A stretch of 64,000 nucleotides of DNA from Salvia splendens (Eukaryota > Streptophyta > Magnoliopsida > Lamiales > Lamiaceae): contig NC_056052.1 in NCBI RefSeq assembly GCF_004379255.2, forward strand, positions 9,293,708 to 9,357,707, read 5' to 3'. The translations under genes were made by a program, and so were the position numbers. Shown here one piece after another: positions 46,753 through 58,989 of the stretch (its first letter is position 1; the number at the start of each line of letters is the position of its first letter). Under the pieces are notes generated by a model. It searched no databases and was not told the DNA's origin. It saw nothing but the letters and a program-made list of their open reading frames with translations.

Positions 46753-48153
46753 ATCCATCTTTCGGCCCTCTCTCTCAATTTTTTCTCTTTCTTGAAATGT
46801 TGAAGTAGAAGAGTAGTGGAAAGATGATTGAACATAATTTATAACATGGGTGACTCTTGGTTTTGTAGAATTGATTATGGAATATGGAAGGTGAAAGAGT
46901 TCGAAAATGGAGAGTCTCCATAGTCCATAGAAGAAATCAGCCGAGAAGGAGGAGAAGAGGAAGGAAAAGTGTTGGGCTTGTTCCCACAATTTAATTTAAT
47001 TGATTTGGGCTCATTTGGTTGCAAGCCCAATTTGTATAATTATTTAGTTGGTTATGGCCCCAAGCCATTTAAAAAAAACATTTGGACTCTACTTTTAATT
47101 TGAGAAGCCCAAATATAAATATAATACTTTATATTCTCGCATTCTTTCGATAATTAAATGTGAAATATTACCATATGCACAATTTGCATATTTAGTCACT
47201 GAGTTATACTACTTAGCTTGGGTTTTGTCATTATAAATGACCAGTTCTGTTGCCAGGGAGCTGAGGTGCAACAAGTTTTATGGTCCCGTGACATTGTCTT
47301 ATCAAATCGTATGATGATAATATATTAGTAATACCGCATAACATTTAATTCCACACCCTTGCTATGTAGTAATTGATATGTGGTATGAGGAAACATATGA
47401 TGACGTTCGAATTAGTAGCATAATGTTCTGGCTTTAATGGTTGTGAGTCTGTGCTATACTTCCTCGACATTGAAATGAAACGATCAATCTAGGACAGGGT
47501 CGTCAGAATCAGGAACTGCTAGATCACTATCACCCATGAATTAGTTTGACATACAATCAGGAGGACCCATGGAATTGCTTCTAGAAATGGTAAGATAGTT
47601 TCTAGACTCTTTAGTTCAGGGGCATTTCATTGCTGCTGCATACTCTTGCTATTGGCTCCTTTTATTTATGTTGCCGAAGACTAATAATTGTAACAGGGCA
47701 ATGAACGGGATTATGTTACAGAATGGTGCAGGAGCAATCCAATTTAAATTAACTAGGAATGAAAACTTTGGAACTTTTGCTTGCTTTAAGAGTGATGTTT
47801 AGATGTTAATAGACATGCTAATACATCTAACCTTGAACATGAAACTTGATACTGCAAGGAAATGGTACATTGATTGATATTTTCAGGCTTGTAAATATGA
47901 TTTTGATGGTTTCTCTACTATTTTGAAAGAGTACCCTTTTCTGTGTTTCTTTGACATATCGCAGACTTGATTGGCGATGGAGCACAACGGTAGTCAGAAG
48001 GCGATCTCATTCAGAGGCATATCGAGAGTGAGCTCATGAAAGTAAATTCTATGTTGTTATTTTACTACAAATCTTTTGTCCATAGAATTCAGAATGTTAG
48101 CAGTCGAGACGACATGCATACTACAGAGCAACAGACAAAAAGATTGTTTAAAA
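46753..48153. other. Unassigned region with possible decayed exons
   Basis: A plus-strand stretch at 47480-47590 reads RQNQELLDHYHP, a stop, then ISLTYNQEDPWNCF, and ends at a donor-like GGTAAG. Another at about 47966-48036 follows CGCAG and reads LDWRWSTTVVRRRSHSEAY. They look like exon remnants of one degraded gene, but I do not recognise the family. Confidence 0.35.
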
Positions 48154-49947
48154 CTAGGAAATTGTAAGCATTTGAAGCCATCCATGTCTCCTCTTCCAAG
48201 AATGGCTCAGTAACTTCGATGATCCTTCAAGAAGATCCATGACGTACATTCCAACTCCTGTTCGGTGTACTGATGTGCTTTTTGCCAATAGAACTGATGA
48301 TCATACAGACAAAGTTGCGATACACTTGGATAACCGTCTTGGAAGAAACTATTGTCACATCTTCACGAAGTTGAGGATCTGGGACAACCCATCTTGTCTG
48401 GCTCTTGTACAGATCCTCAAAAGCAGCGTTGAACTCTTGGCATCTTGTCTTTAGAGTTGCCTTCCTGGTTATCCCATCATAACGAAGAAAGGTTAGTAAA
48501 GAGCTCCATGTCGCTCTTTGGTAGTACACTGCATGCTGCCGGAACATCACAATGTGTTTTCTGATCCAATCATCCCCGAAGTAGGGGCAGATTTTTGACT
48601 TCTTGATCTTCTCAACCATATAGTGGATATTGTTCATCAAAAAAATATGCTTCAGTGAAGAATCTCAGTATAAACTCGATTTCTTGTCTAAGGCTGCTTC
48701 AAAAATCGATGTGAGTGACTGCAGGTACGTTGCCAAGGCACAGGAGGGATTGGGATCCACCTGTGCTCCGCTCTTCATCTCCATGCTCTCGGCCGTGCTC
48801 TTCATCTTGAAGAAGCAAATGAAGCGTATCTTCGTATTCAGCGAAGCACAAGATGTAGTTGACGAGGTACTTTGTTAAGTGGTGAATCCCTCCATTTTGG
48901 AAAGGGGTAGTGGAAGTGCATGTTGTAATGCGATTTCCGAGCTCCTCGAGAATGGTTCTAACCGATTCTCCTAGTTCCAACACAAGCTCGTGGAACTCGA
49001 TCCTGATTAACGACTCCGCCTCTTGTGGGAACAGAGCATCCAAATCCGGCATGAGATCAGCTAAAACCTCGTACATATCGAGCAAGCAGAAGAGCCATTC
49101 GGGATTGTGGGGTCCAATCAAAACAGCATGGCCGAAATTCAAGAGACAGAAGAGAGGCCCCCTTGAAGCCTCGAGCAAGCAAGCTGAGCTGACATGGCCG
49201 TATTTTCCGAGAACTTGGTCAAACAGCCGTTTTGCACTGCTAAGATAGACGCCGATGATTCTCCTCATTGCTACGTGCCATTTCCTGATCCTCGAGTTCA
49301 TGTGCTTCCACTCCATCTGCTGAGCTGCTCCACATAGAGGATCATCGAGTGCTCCACGAATACATCCTTCCAGAAGGCGGTGAAGGCCATACAGAACTCT
49401 TGACCATAGCCCGACGAAAACATTGTATCCACGATGGACTTAATTTGAGGGACCACATCCAGGTGGATCAGATCCATTGCACAATCCTCGGTCTCCGAAC
49501 CCGTATGTCCCTTGAGAGACACGTCCTCGATCGAGTCGTCGTTTATTGGAAACCCTTCGATAAGAGGGAGCGAGGAGGTACTCGTGCTCGAAGCACTGTC
49601 TGTTCTGCACAAGTATGTGGATCAGCTCATTTTGGAGCCTGTCCATAGCCATATGCAGAGTAGTTTTTGCTTGATCAAGACGTCCGATTCAACGCCATAC
49701 CCTCGAGAGACTCGGTCAATCCCTGCACCTCGAAGACTGCTTCCAGAAAAATAACAAGAATTGTGAATGAAAGATTCTATTTGATCTTTCAGTATTCACA
49801 CATTAATATTAAAATCATACCAAAACTGAAGCGCGGGGAGTAATCGGAAAAACTGGAGCAGCTGGAGCGAAGGGCAAGTTGCCGGAACTTCTCCCTGTCG
49901 AGAACAGCGCCAACCAATTTCTCCCATAAATCATAAACCCTTGACAT
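48154..49947 (-). pseudogene. EXO70 exocyst subunit pseudogene
   Basis: EXO70 proteins bind membrane phosphoinositides and recruit the exocyst to secretion sites. The minus-strand pieces cover most of the protein. A possible small first exon (49947-49821, MSRVYDLWEKLVGAVLDREK) ends at GTATGA; exon 2 starts after GCAG at 49736. EVQGLTESLEGMALNR, HMAMDRLQNELIHILVQNRQ, DVVPQIKSIVDTMFSSGYGQ, RIRKWHVAMRRIIGVYLSSA, LFCLLNFGHAVLIGPHNPEW, NGGIHHLTKYLVNYILCFAE and CPYFGDDWIRKHIVMFRQHA follow in order. Frames change near 49695, 49560, 49315, 48710 and twice near 48220-48260, and a TGA lies near 48662. The original C-terminus can be followed to a TAG at 48154. No intact product. Confidence 0.9.
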
Positions 49948-50200
49948 TTTGACTCAGATCTTTACTGAAATTTATCAAATGCGTGATTGATATAGTACTC
50001 CATTTCACAACATTTTGAAGGCTGAGGCCTTAGAGTCTCAGACTTTGACCATTGACTTAGTATTATTAAAGGTAACCGTTACGCATTTTGGAGACATTGG
50101 AAGTTTCTGTGCAAGTGTCTATTCCAGTGTAGGTTATTCATGTACAATCTCCTTTCATATTGTTTCATGTTTACAATGAAAGTGTATCAATCTATTCTAG
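49948..50200. other. EXO70 pseudogene upstream sequence
   Basis: AT-rich. No elements recognised. Confidence 0.35.
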
Positions 50201-50205
50201 GCAGT

Positions 50206-50640
50206 GTTGTTAGGGTCGCGGGGCGTTGGGGCGACCCGGGGCTATGAGGTCAAATCCGGGGCGCGGGGCGTTGGGGCGAGCGGGGCGAGAGACCCACGAA
50301 TCGGGGCGTACCATTAGCCTATTTAAAGGAGACCCATTTGGGATAAGGGCATATTTTTGAGAATTTAAATACTCCATAATAGTAAGTATGATGAAAGAAA
50401 ACTCACCAACATAAATAACAACTAAACCATAGCCTTAAACTGTAGTTTTCCAAATTTAAATATGTTTTATATATGATGCATTAGTAGACAAGAACTAGAG
50501 AATTTAAAAGTGAAAATTAAATAGCCAAATTACTATGTATATTGATGCCTAAGATTGAGGCATCGCAATACCTTATGCGAACTAGGCGCGGCAGTGGATC
50601 AAGAATTGGCGGGGGGGGGGGGTATGGTAATTTAGCGGCA
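50206..50640. mobile_element. GC-rich GTGTTGTTAGGG-type transposon end, incomplete
   Basis: Starts CAGTGTTGTTAGGGTCGCGG and contains several 'ggggcgttggggcgag' repeats up to 50315. This resembles the repeat-rich termini of non-autonomous hAT-like elements. No opposite end was found. A run of about 14 G's lies at 50608-50621. Confidence 0.4.
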
Positions 50641-50965
50641 TTGAATTTTGCGTTAGTTAGTTTGAGGCCATTTGGGAGATACCCAAAAACAAATCCTTGT
50701 GGACTTAACCTAAAATGACCAATATCAAACTAATATGTTGTTGACAATTCTAACATTATAATTAAAGGTTTTTTTGGGTTAGACAAATAAATATATAAGT
50801 TCAAAGAATGTGTCATGGAAGACTCAATTACCACTCTAGCGCTTGAGAACCCTTAAGTATATCTAATATTAATACAGATGCCTGAACCTGGGCCAAAAAA
50901 ACATGGATCTTAAGAGCATCCACAATGAGACTGGACATCACATAGCCCTCACATAGCCTTCACAC
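50641..50965. other. Intergenic, no feature seen
   Basis: No coding sequence. 50914-50940 contains 'gagcatccacaatgagac', a worn duplicate of the neighbouring Harbinger end. Confidence 0.35.
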
Positions 50966-50968
50966 TGC

Positions 50969-51301
50969 CGTATCTTAAGAGCATCCACAAAACGGCTGTT
51001 GATTTTGTACAGAAATTAAGATAGAGAGAGTACTCGTTAAAACAAGTGGTGCGAATGAAAATGACGTGCAAATCGCGTATATATAGTGTTTCGAAAATTT
51101 TAAAAAAAAATAAAAATTTGCTCGCCGATCGCTAGCCGGTCCGGAGCCTGCAATGGCAGCGAGCGGACCGGCTAGCGAATCGGCCAGCGCTCGCCGATTT
51201 TTTTGCCGAAATGGCGCTCGCCGGTTACAATGGTTCGGCGAGTGAACCGGCGAGCGCCGGAAATCGGCTAGCCGGTCCACTCGCCGTCGTTGGAGATGCT
51301 C
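50969..51301. mobile_element. Harbinger/Tourist-like MITE
   Basis: The left end GAGCATCCACAAAACGG and the right end CGTTGGAGATGCTC are inverted, with TTA adjoining each side. The interior is a GC-rich palindromic set of 'ctcgccggtt'/'cggctagcg' repeats like the 4.0-kb element, plus an AT-rich left half with a TATA-like 'gtatatatag'. Confidence 0.75.
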
Positions 51302-51903
51302 TTACTCCCAGAAACTTTTACCGGATTTTATGGAGTTAATTCATGTTCTCTACAGATTCTCTGTTTCAAGATTATTATAAAACGATAATGATAAATAAGA
51401 GCAAATTTTTTATTTTACTACTACTTCAATCTAGAAAATTACTGCTACTAGTTTTTTTGTTTGGCGATTAATAATCACTATATATATTGTTTTTATGATC
51501 ATAACACATAAATTATTGTTTAATAAATTTATTTTTAATAAATTAAATTGGTAATACAATTTATATTATATCAATCTTAAGTATTTTTGCTAATCAGATT
51601 TTAGGTTTCAATTGAGAAAATAAAATTATACTTCTATTGATGTTTTCATTTGGTGAACTTTTATACATAAAAAGTTTTGTGGGATTACAAAATTTAAATA
51701 ACTCAAAAAAACGAAAAAATTAGTTTGCAATGCATCACACTGAACTTTGACGCAATTCCTCCATCCACAATCCAACCTTCCAAAATAGTTTCACGTATGT
51801 TATTTCGAAACATAAACTTGTTACTTTTTTGTTATTCCTTATTTAGAAATACATAATAGTTTATCAACATTATTCAAAGCTGTCTTCTTCTACATCATTT
51901 ATC
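51302..51903. other. Downstream flank of the cysteine desulfurase pseudogene
   Basis: AT-rich. It should contain the old polyadenylation region of the minus-strand gene. Nothing distinct. Confidence 0.35.
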
Positions 51904-53654
51904 CTACTTATAAGATGCAAAAAAGTCGATGGTGTCGGAGAGGGCATTGGTGAAGTCATCCACATCCTCCTTTGTGTTGTAGAAATGAAGGCTAGTGCGA
52001 GCACTCGAGTTCACCCCAAGGTACCGGTGAAGAGGCTGAGCACAATGGTGACCTGATCTAATTGCTGGAGAAGGAAAACAAATAGTACAAGGTAGAAGAA
52101 TGGAGATATGTATATATGCTGGAGAGTCGAAATACGACAGTTTAGAGTGTGTTGGTCGAGAAAAGTTGCAATATCGGTTGGATGAACACCTTCCACATTG
52201 AAAGAGTATAATGCTGCTCTGGTCACGTTTCTTAGACACGGACGCTGGGTACTGAGCTCATTCGATCATACATAATTCGCTAGCAAAGCGAAACAAAAAA
52301 CTTAGTGCTCATTGTTGATGGTGTGGGTCTTAGTAGTCTTCTTGAAGATATGATCAACTTAAATACTCGTCACGACGATAGCTTATATACTGAATAAGCA
52401 TGCAAGTACGATATCAAGGAGTTACAGGCTTCATCTAATAGTGTTGATCTATCGACACATAAGACACTCACTTAGATGGAGGTTCAGCATAGGTTGAGTG
52501 ATCCAAAAATCATTTCACCACCACCTGATAATATGTAAGAAGTTTAGAGAGAAATTCTAAAAATACTAATACAAGACTCACTGGAAAAGGAAAAGGAAAA
52601 GAGATAACTCACCTAAGAAAGGAGGCTGGAAGACAAGAGCTCACTTTTACCATATAAGAACCCAATGCCTGTAGGCCCACACATCTGAAGCATGATTAAT
52701 TCTTCATTTCAAACACTGATTTATAAGACTTGAGAGCTAACACATATTGATATTGACTTAAATTCTAATGCAGATGGGAAGGTCGGAAAGGACTTCACCT
52801 TATGGGAAGAAGCAACCAGAACATCAGCATCAAGGCTCCTCACGTCAACCACCATATGAGGAACACTTTGACAAGCATCAACAAGCACCTTGGCTCCAAC
52901 ATCATGAGCCCACTTGATCAATTGGGAGAACAGAAGCTGTGGGAAAGGCGGAAGCCAGAAGAATTAGGAGAACTTGTCATGCATAAGAGCTGTTATTTAG
53001 GCTCTTGAACAGAAATAGTAGCATCTTGTCAGAGTAAACTTCATACTATAATTTTAAGTAATTACCAAGTGCAAACATCTACAAAATCGATCGGGCCTTG
53101 ATTTCAGTATGACATGTCGACTCCAACGAAATAGAAGCGATCCTAGCTGACCAAAATTTTTAAAACAGGACCAGAAATCAAGGAGACCAAAATGTTGCTT
53201 TAGTAAGAATCCTACATTAGCAAGCAAACCAACAGCTATGCATTGATATTAGAGGTCTAATGTACAAGCACAAAAAATGACACTACAATTAGATCAAGAG
53301 AATTCTGGTCATAACACCAATTAAAGGTGGTTACATTCATGCATACAAGTTGATGAAGTCCAAAAAATTCCATGAACCGTGCAAAATCAAAGTTAGCAAT
53401 TCACTAACCCTGCATATTGGAGACATGATGAACAACGACAAGTTTCGCCTGCTTTGAGATCATTTCTCTTAGCTTGTCTACATCTGGAACTTCATCCTCT
53501 CTTAAACTTACAAACTTCAATACTGCACCAGTCTTTTGAGCCACAAATTGCCAAGGAACAATAGCACTGTGATGTTCAGCAATGGTAAGTATAACCTGAA
53601 AAATGCGAATCATTACTTATTAGCTAGCGAGTTCTTTCTATTTTTGTTATAGGA

Positions 53655-55547
53655 CACTAATGGAATTCCATTTTAATGAAGGAGTGACGCATAACGCTTA
53701 TGCGTCTTTGATTAATGACGCACAACCATTATGCGTCGTTAAAAGACGCATATATGCGTCACTCCCTAATGACGCCTAACCCTTATGCGTCACTCTTTAA
53801 TGTCGCATAACCCTTATGTGCCATCTTCAAATATTAAGGGTTGCACCAAACTATTCTATACACTTATGGAATTTATTTTAATGGGGGCCTCCCACACTCA
53901 TTTACAAAATGCATGCCTATATCAACGCTAAACAATTATGGGTCCCCACTAACACAAATTGCATGTTTAGTTATCATTTATAAAATCTAATTACACAACA
54001 TATATGGTTGGATAGAGATGTGATCAAATACAAACTCTATATATTGTATAAGGTGTTGTGTTGACATTGTATTGACAAGGTATTGACATCAAAATCTTGA
54101 ACTTTTATACTATGTTGACATTCTGTTAATGTTGTGTTGACATTGTATTGAAGAGTTTGGAGTTTGTACAATAAATAGAGTTTGCATTTTATCACTATCC
54201 GAGTGTGATATATCTAGGGCTGGGTAAAAATATCGAAATACCGAAATACCGCACTTACCGTATCGAAAAAATACCGAAAATATCGGATTTTCGGTATACC
54301 GCAATTTTCGGTAAGGTATCACACCTTACCGATTTATTTCGGTACGGTAACGGTATGAATTTTCATATACCGGGGTATACCGTAATTTTAGGTATATACC
54401 GAAAATTATATTTTCGGTATATACCGATATCAATATACGCCAAATTATATCAAGTAAATTCATACTTTTACCAAACAAATAAATATTTACATGTAGAAAT
54501 CAAAGCTTGCCTCATTATAGTTGTCGGGTAATCATGTAAATATAAAATCAAATAAACTCAATTAGGAAAACTTGGTATCGTTGAATCAATTAGTTTCAAA
54601 TAAATATAAGATTTTAGTTAAATTAGTTCCAAACAAATATCGTTGAACGTTATGTGATTGCGTGGAGTTTAATTGTTGCAGTTTTTTTATTGAATATGTT
54701 TGAGTTTGATTAAATTTCACGTTTTCTAAGTATTTTTGAAATTTTATTTTCATTTGTGTTTGTATTTAGAATTATTTACAAAATAATGATATTTTGGTAT
54801 GTCGTATTGTAGTCCGATATACCGTAAAACTCTGGTATACCGTAAAAATACGGTATACTGAATTTAGATACGACATACTGAAAATAAGGTATGGTATCGA
54901 TATTGAAATTTGTCATACCGAAAATTTTGGTAAGGTAAAGGTATGATTTTTTCTCATATCGAATTTTCGGTAAGGTATACGGTATGATGGTTTCGGTAAG
55001 GTATACCGTACCTACCCACTCCTAGATATATCTCCCATTCTATTAGAAATATCAAACGAGCCAATTTATTGAATTTCGGATCAGTCCTATTTTAATTGCA
55101 AGTTAATTGGGTTGATATTTTTTCGCATTGAAGTTGTCAAACTAAAACGTTCAAGTTTTATATTATCTTTTATGGCTAATCAGACTAGAATCCAACGATG
55201 AAAATTAATCTATATATGCATATTTCATTCTTAATAATTCAAGACGAGTAATTTTAAGTTTTTGAAATATAGTAGGAATGATAGATTTGTTAGGCACTAA
55301 TGTGTCAAAATCGAAAAGACGCACAACCCTTATGCGTCTTTGGTTAATGACGCACAACCATTTTGCGTCGTTAAAAGACGCATAACCCTTATGCGTCACT
55401 CCCTAATGACGCATAACCCTTATGCGTCACTAAATAAAGACGCATGATGGTGGTTATGCGTCTCTCTATTAACGACGCATAATGGTTATGCGTCACTCCC
55501 TGAGTCAGAATACAACTAAAACCCTTCATTAAAATGGAATTCCATTA
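53655..55547. mobile_element. TIR element with GACGCATAA palindromic subterminal repeats, in NFS2 intron
   Basis: The ends TAATGGAATTCCATTTTAAT (left, near 53657) and the inverse ATTAAAATGGAATTCCATTA (right, near 55529) are inverted repeats continuing into GAAGG. Both subterminal zones (53686-53825 and 55308-55497) are arrays of GACGCATAA...TTATGCGTC palindromes. Dense subterminal repeats and a CACTA at the left tip suggest a CACTA-like derivative, but the right tip lacks TAGTG, so the superfamily is unsettled. No transposase. It hosts the hAT MITE at 54215-55024. Confidence 0.7.
54215..55024. mobile_element. 810-bp non-autonomous hAT MITE with perfect 8-bp duplication
   Basis: Left end TAGGGCTGGGTAAAAATATC; right end, read inverted, TAGGAGTGGGTAGGTACGG. 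Flanking 8-mers GATATATC at 54207-54214 and 55025-55032 are identical. Subterminal zones are full of 'ataccgaaa'/'tttcggtat' repeats. The termini resemble those of the autonomous-type hAT at 29281, which may mobilise it. No coding sequence. Confidence 0.92.
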
Positions 55548-56193
55548 ACATGCATTACCAAAAAAAAAGAATTTTTCCATTAGCTAGCCCAACTCATAGC
55601 AAAGAAATACAAAGGTTTGGATTTAGCGAGAAAAAGAGAGTACAAGCAAAAAAGGAAAATGGTCTTATGCATTGCAATATTTCGACGTATTTTCACAGTG
55701 ATTCATGCTTTGCCTTATTCCATTATTCTCAATGGTTATATTCATTGCAAAAAGACCATGAGGAACAGTTTTAAAGGGTAAAACACACAAGGATCAAGTG
55801 CTACACGCCCACACATATATGAAACTTGCAGCAGCACCTATAATGAGTTCAAATGACAGTGCAAGGCATAGATGAGAAATAACAACAAAATCTGGGTTTT
55901 TAACAATTCAAGCACTCAGTTCCTATCTATTATCACAACAATACAAGATAAAATTTATGTCCAGCAGCCATCTAAATCAACTCAAATTCACAATCATCAA
56001 TGTGCTGAATTATGAAAAGGAAACGAACAGTCGTAGAAGGGAAAATTGTAAACCTCATCTCCCTCCTTGAGATTCGAGAGACCCCAACTATACGCCACCA
56101 AATTGATCGCCTTGTTAGAGTTAGTTAGTTAGAGGAGTTAGTTAGTTAGATGTAAGCCTATATAAGGCATACCTTGGTGTAGTTTGAAAACAA

Positions 56194-58989
56194 TGTTAAT
56201 TATGGAGCCTAAAATATCTCCTACCATGTTTAGGATTTGTTTCCTTGAAGTATATTTCCTTGTGATAGATTTATTCCTTAAAAGATATTTCCTTATGGAA
56301 TATGTTTCCTAGTTTGACTAGAATTAGGGCTCTCTAGTTACTTATAAATAGAGGTGTTCCCTCATTGTTAAATCATCCTGAAATTATATAGTGAAATCCC
56401 TGGCTTGGCATCGCCCCCAGACGTAGATACACATTGTATCGAACTGGGTAAATAATTTCTTGTGTTCATTCTCTTTCATATTCGTGATTGCCTGTGTTTA
56501 TTTCCCAACAACTGGTATCAAGAGCCTAGGGTTTAAGAGGCAGAAATCACGATGGGGATCGACGAGAAAATTGCTGTAGAGAAGTTCGATGGATCTGATT
56601 TCGGATTTTGGAAGATGCAGATTGAGGATTACCTGTACGGTAAAGATCTCTGGAAGCCTTTAAAAACCAAACCCGAAAAGATGGAACATGAGGAGTGGGA
56701 GCTGCTGGACAGAAAAGCGATGAGCGCGATTAGGCTATCGTTGTCCAAGGATGTGGCTTATCACACGACTGCAGCAAAGTCGACAAAGGAGATGATAAAG
56801 ATCTTGGAGGACATGTATCAGAAACCATCAACGGCAAACAAGGTACATCTGATTAGACGATTGTTTAATTTTAGAATGCAAGAGGGAAAGCTGGTGCAAC
56901 AACATCTCAACGAGTTCAACATGATTACTTCGCAACTGAACTCGGTTAATATAAAATTCGATGATGAAATTTGTGCCCTGATTTTGCTATCGTCCCTGTC
57001 TGAGAGTTGGGCTGGCATAGTGACAGCAGTTATTGCTGCAGAGACAAAACTAACAGTTGACAGAGTAAGAGATCTGATGATTGGTGAGGAAGTTCGCCGG
57101 AGAGAATCAGGATCTTCTACTTCGGGATCAGCACTGAATACAGAACAGAGAGGCAGATCGAAGGGAAAGCAAAATCATGGAAGATCAAATTCCAGAGGAA
57201 GGAGTCAATCCAAGAAGGATTTGGATAAAGTTAAATGCTGGAATTGTGATGAGTTTGGGCATTTTAGAAATCAATGTGAGGCACCGAAGAAGTATAAGAA
57301 TAAGGATCAGAAGGACAAGAAGACAGCAAACGCTACCATGTCTGATGACGATGGCGAGGCGTTGGTCTTGAGCGTCAATAGTCCGATGGAATCGTGGGTA
57401 TTGGATTCTGGGGCGTCGTTTCACTCCTGCAGCAATGTGGAAATAATGGAAGACTACGTTTCTGGCGATTTTGGGAAGGTACATCTGGCTGATGACGAGC
57501 CCTTAGATATCGTGGGAAAGGGAAACGTGAAGGTAGTGACGTCCAATGGATCCGTAATAAAACTGAATGGAGTTAGACACATTCCTGGATTGCAGAGAAG
57601 TTTGATTTCGATTGGGCAGCTTGATGCAGAAGGGTACACCGTGACGTTTGGCTGCAACAATTGGAAGATTACCAAGGGAGCTATGATAGTAGCTCGAGGT
57701 AAGAATGAGGGTACGTTGTATACCACAACTAACTCCAAAGATTGCATTGATATTGCAAGTGAGGCAAATAATGCAGATTTGTGGCACTGTCGTCTTGGCC
57801 ACATGAGCGAGAAAGGGATGAAGATAATGTGCTCAAGAGGTTTACTGCCTGGCTTGAAAACTGTTGAAGTTGGCCTGTGCGAGGATTGCGTGTTTAGGAA
57901 ACAGAAAAGGGTGAGTTTCTCAAGAGGAGGCAGAAAATTGAAGACACAGAAGTTGGAGATGGTCCACACTGATCTATGGGGACCAGCACCTGTGAAGTCC
58001 TTAGGAGGCTCTGAATATTATATGACTTTCATCGACGACTCTACTCGAAAGCTATGGGTTTATTTTCTGAAGAGTAAATCCGATGCGTTTGACGCTTTCA
58101 GGAAATGGAAAGCCCTTGTTGAAACTGAAACCGGGATGAAGGTGAAGTGTCTAAGATCCGATAATGGAGAAGAAGCACAACCGGGTATGTATTTACTTAT
58201 GGTGGTACTGCTATTTCATGGACTTCTAAGTTGCAGAAGACTGTTGCTTTGTCTACTACGGAGGCTGAATATGTAGCTGCGACAGAGGCAAGCAAGGAGA
58301 TGGTGTGGTTGCAGAGTTTCTTAGATGAACTTGGGAAGGAGAACAAGAGTAGCATACTCTACAGTGATAGTCAGAGTGCTATTTTCTTGGCGAAGAATCC
58401 AGCGTTTCATTCTAGGACAAAGCATGTGGAGTTGAAATATCATTACATCCGACACCTAGTGGAGATGAAAATCCTGCAACTTGTGAAGATACTTGGAAGT
58501 GAGAATCCTGCAGACATGTTTACTAAGGTGGTGACCTTAGAGAAATTGAAGCTATGCATAGCTTCAATTGGCCTTGGAACTTGAAGAGAAGGTTAGGCGA
58601 TGCTAAGCGGATGAAGGGATGAGATCACGAGGAATTGGTTGTTTAGGAGTTGTTAGTCTCCAAGTGGGAGATTGTTAATTATGGAGCCTAAAATATCTCC
58701 TACCATGTTTAGGATTTGTTTCCTTGAAGTATATTTCCTTGTGATAGATTTATTCCTTAAAAGATATTTCCTTATGGAATATGTTTCCTAGTTTGACTAG
58801 AATTAGGGCTCTCTAGTTACTTATAAATAGAGGTGCTCCCTCATTGTTAAATCATCCTGAAATTATATAGTGAAATCCCTGGCTTGGCATCGCCCTCAGA
58901 CGTAGATACACATTGTATCGAACTGGGTAAACAATTTCTTGTGTTCATTCTCTTTCATATTCGTGATTGCCTGTGTTTATTTCCCAACA
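56194..58989 (+). mobile_element. Young Tnt1-like Copia deletion derivative in NFS2 intron (element D)
   Basis: LTRs 56194-56510 and 58673-58989 (317 bp each, TGTTAATTATGG...TTCCCAACA) differ at three positions by hand count (~0.9%). Flanking duplication AACAA (56189-56193 and 58990-58994). A primer site TGGTATCAAGAGCC follows two bases after the LTR; polypurine AAGTGGGAGAT precedes the 3' LTR. It lies in the intron between NFS2 exons ending 59176 and starting 56110, on the opposite strand. Confidence 0.95.
56552..58584 (+). pseudogene. Gag-pol of element D, lacking most of integrase and all of reverse transcriptase
   Basis: A clean frame runs from MGIDEKIAVEKFDGSDFGFW through the gag core, the zinc knuckle CWNCDEFGHFRNQC, the protease WVLDSGASFHSC, the pre-integrase HCRLGHMSEKG, and the first integrase part (MVHTDLWGPAPVKSLGG, TFIDDSTRKLWVYFLKSKSD) up to LRSDNGEE near 58173. 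It then jumps directly to the RNase H end ([40 protein letters not shown]) in another frame, stopping at 58582-58584. Roughly 2 kb of pol is missing. Gag and protease appear intact. Confidence 0.92.

Noticed and set aside
49821..49947. Callose synthase N-terminus (MSRVYD.WE.LV motif)
   Set aside because: Short resemblance only. The exon is spliced into clear EXO70 sequence, so it is more likely the EXO70 first exon.
55550..55774. 74-codon plus-strand ORF in the NFS2 intron
   Set aside because: No motif, begins in a poly-A run, and has no splice or family support.
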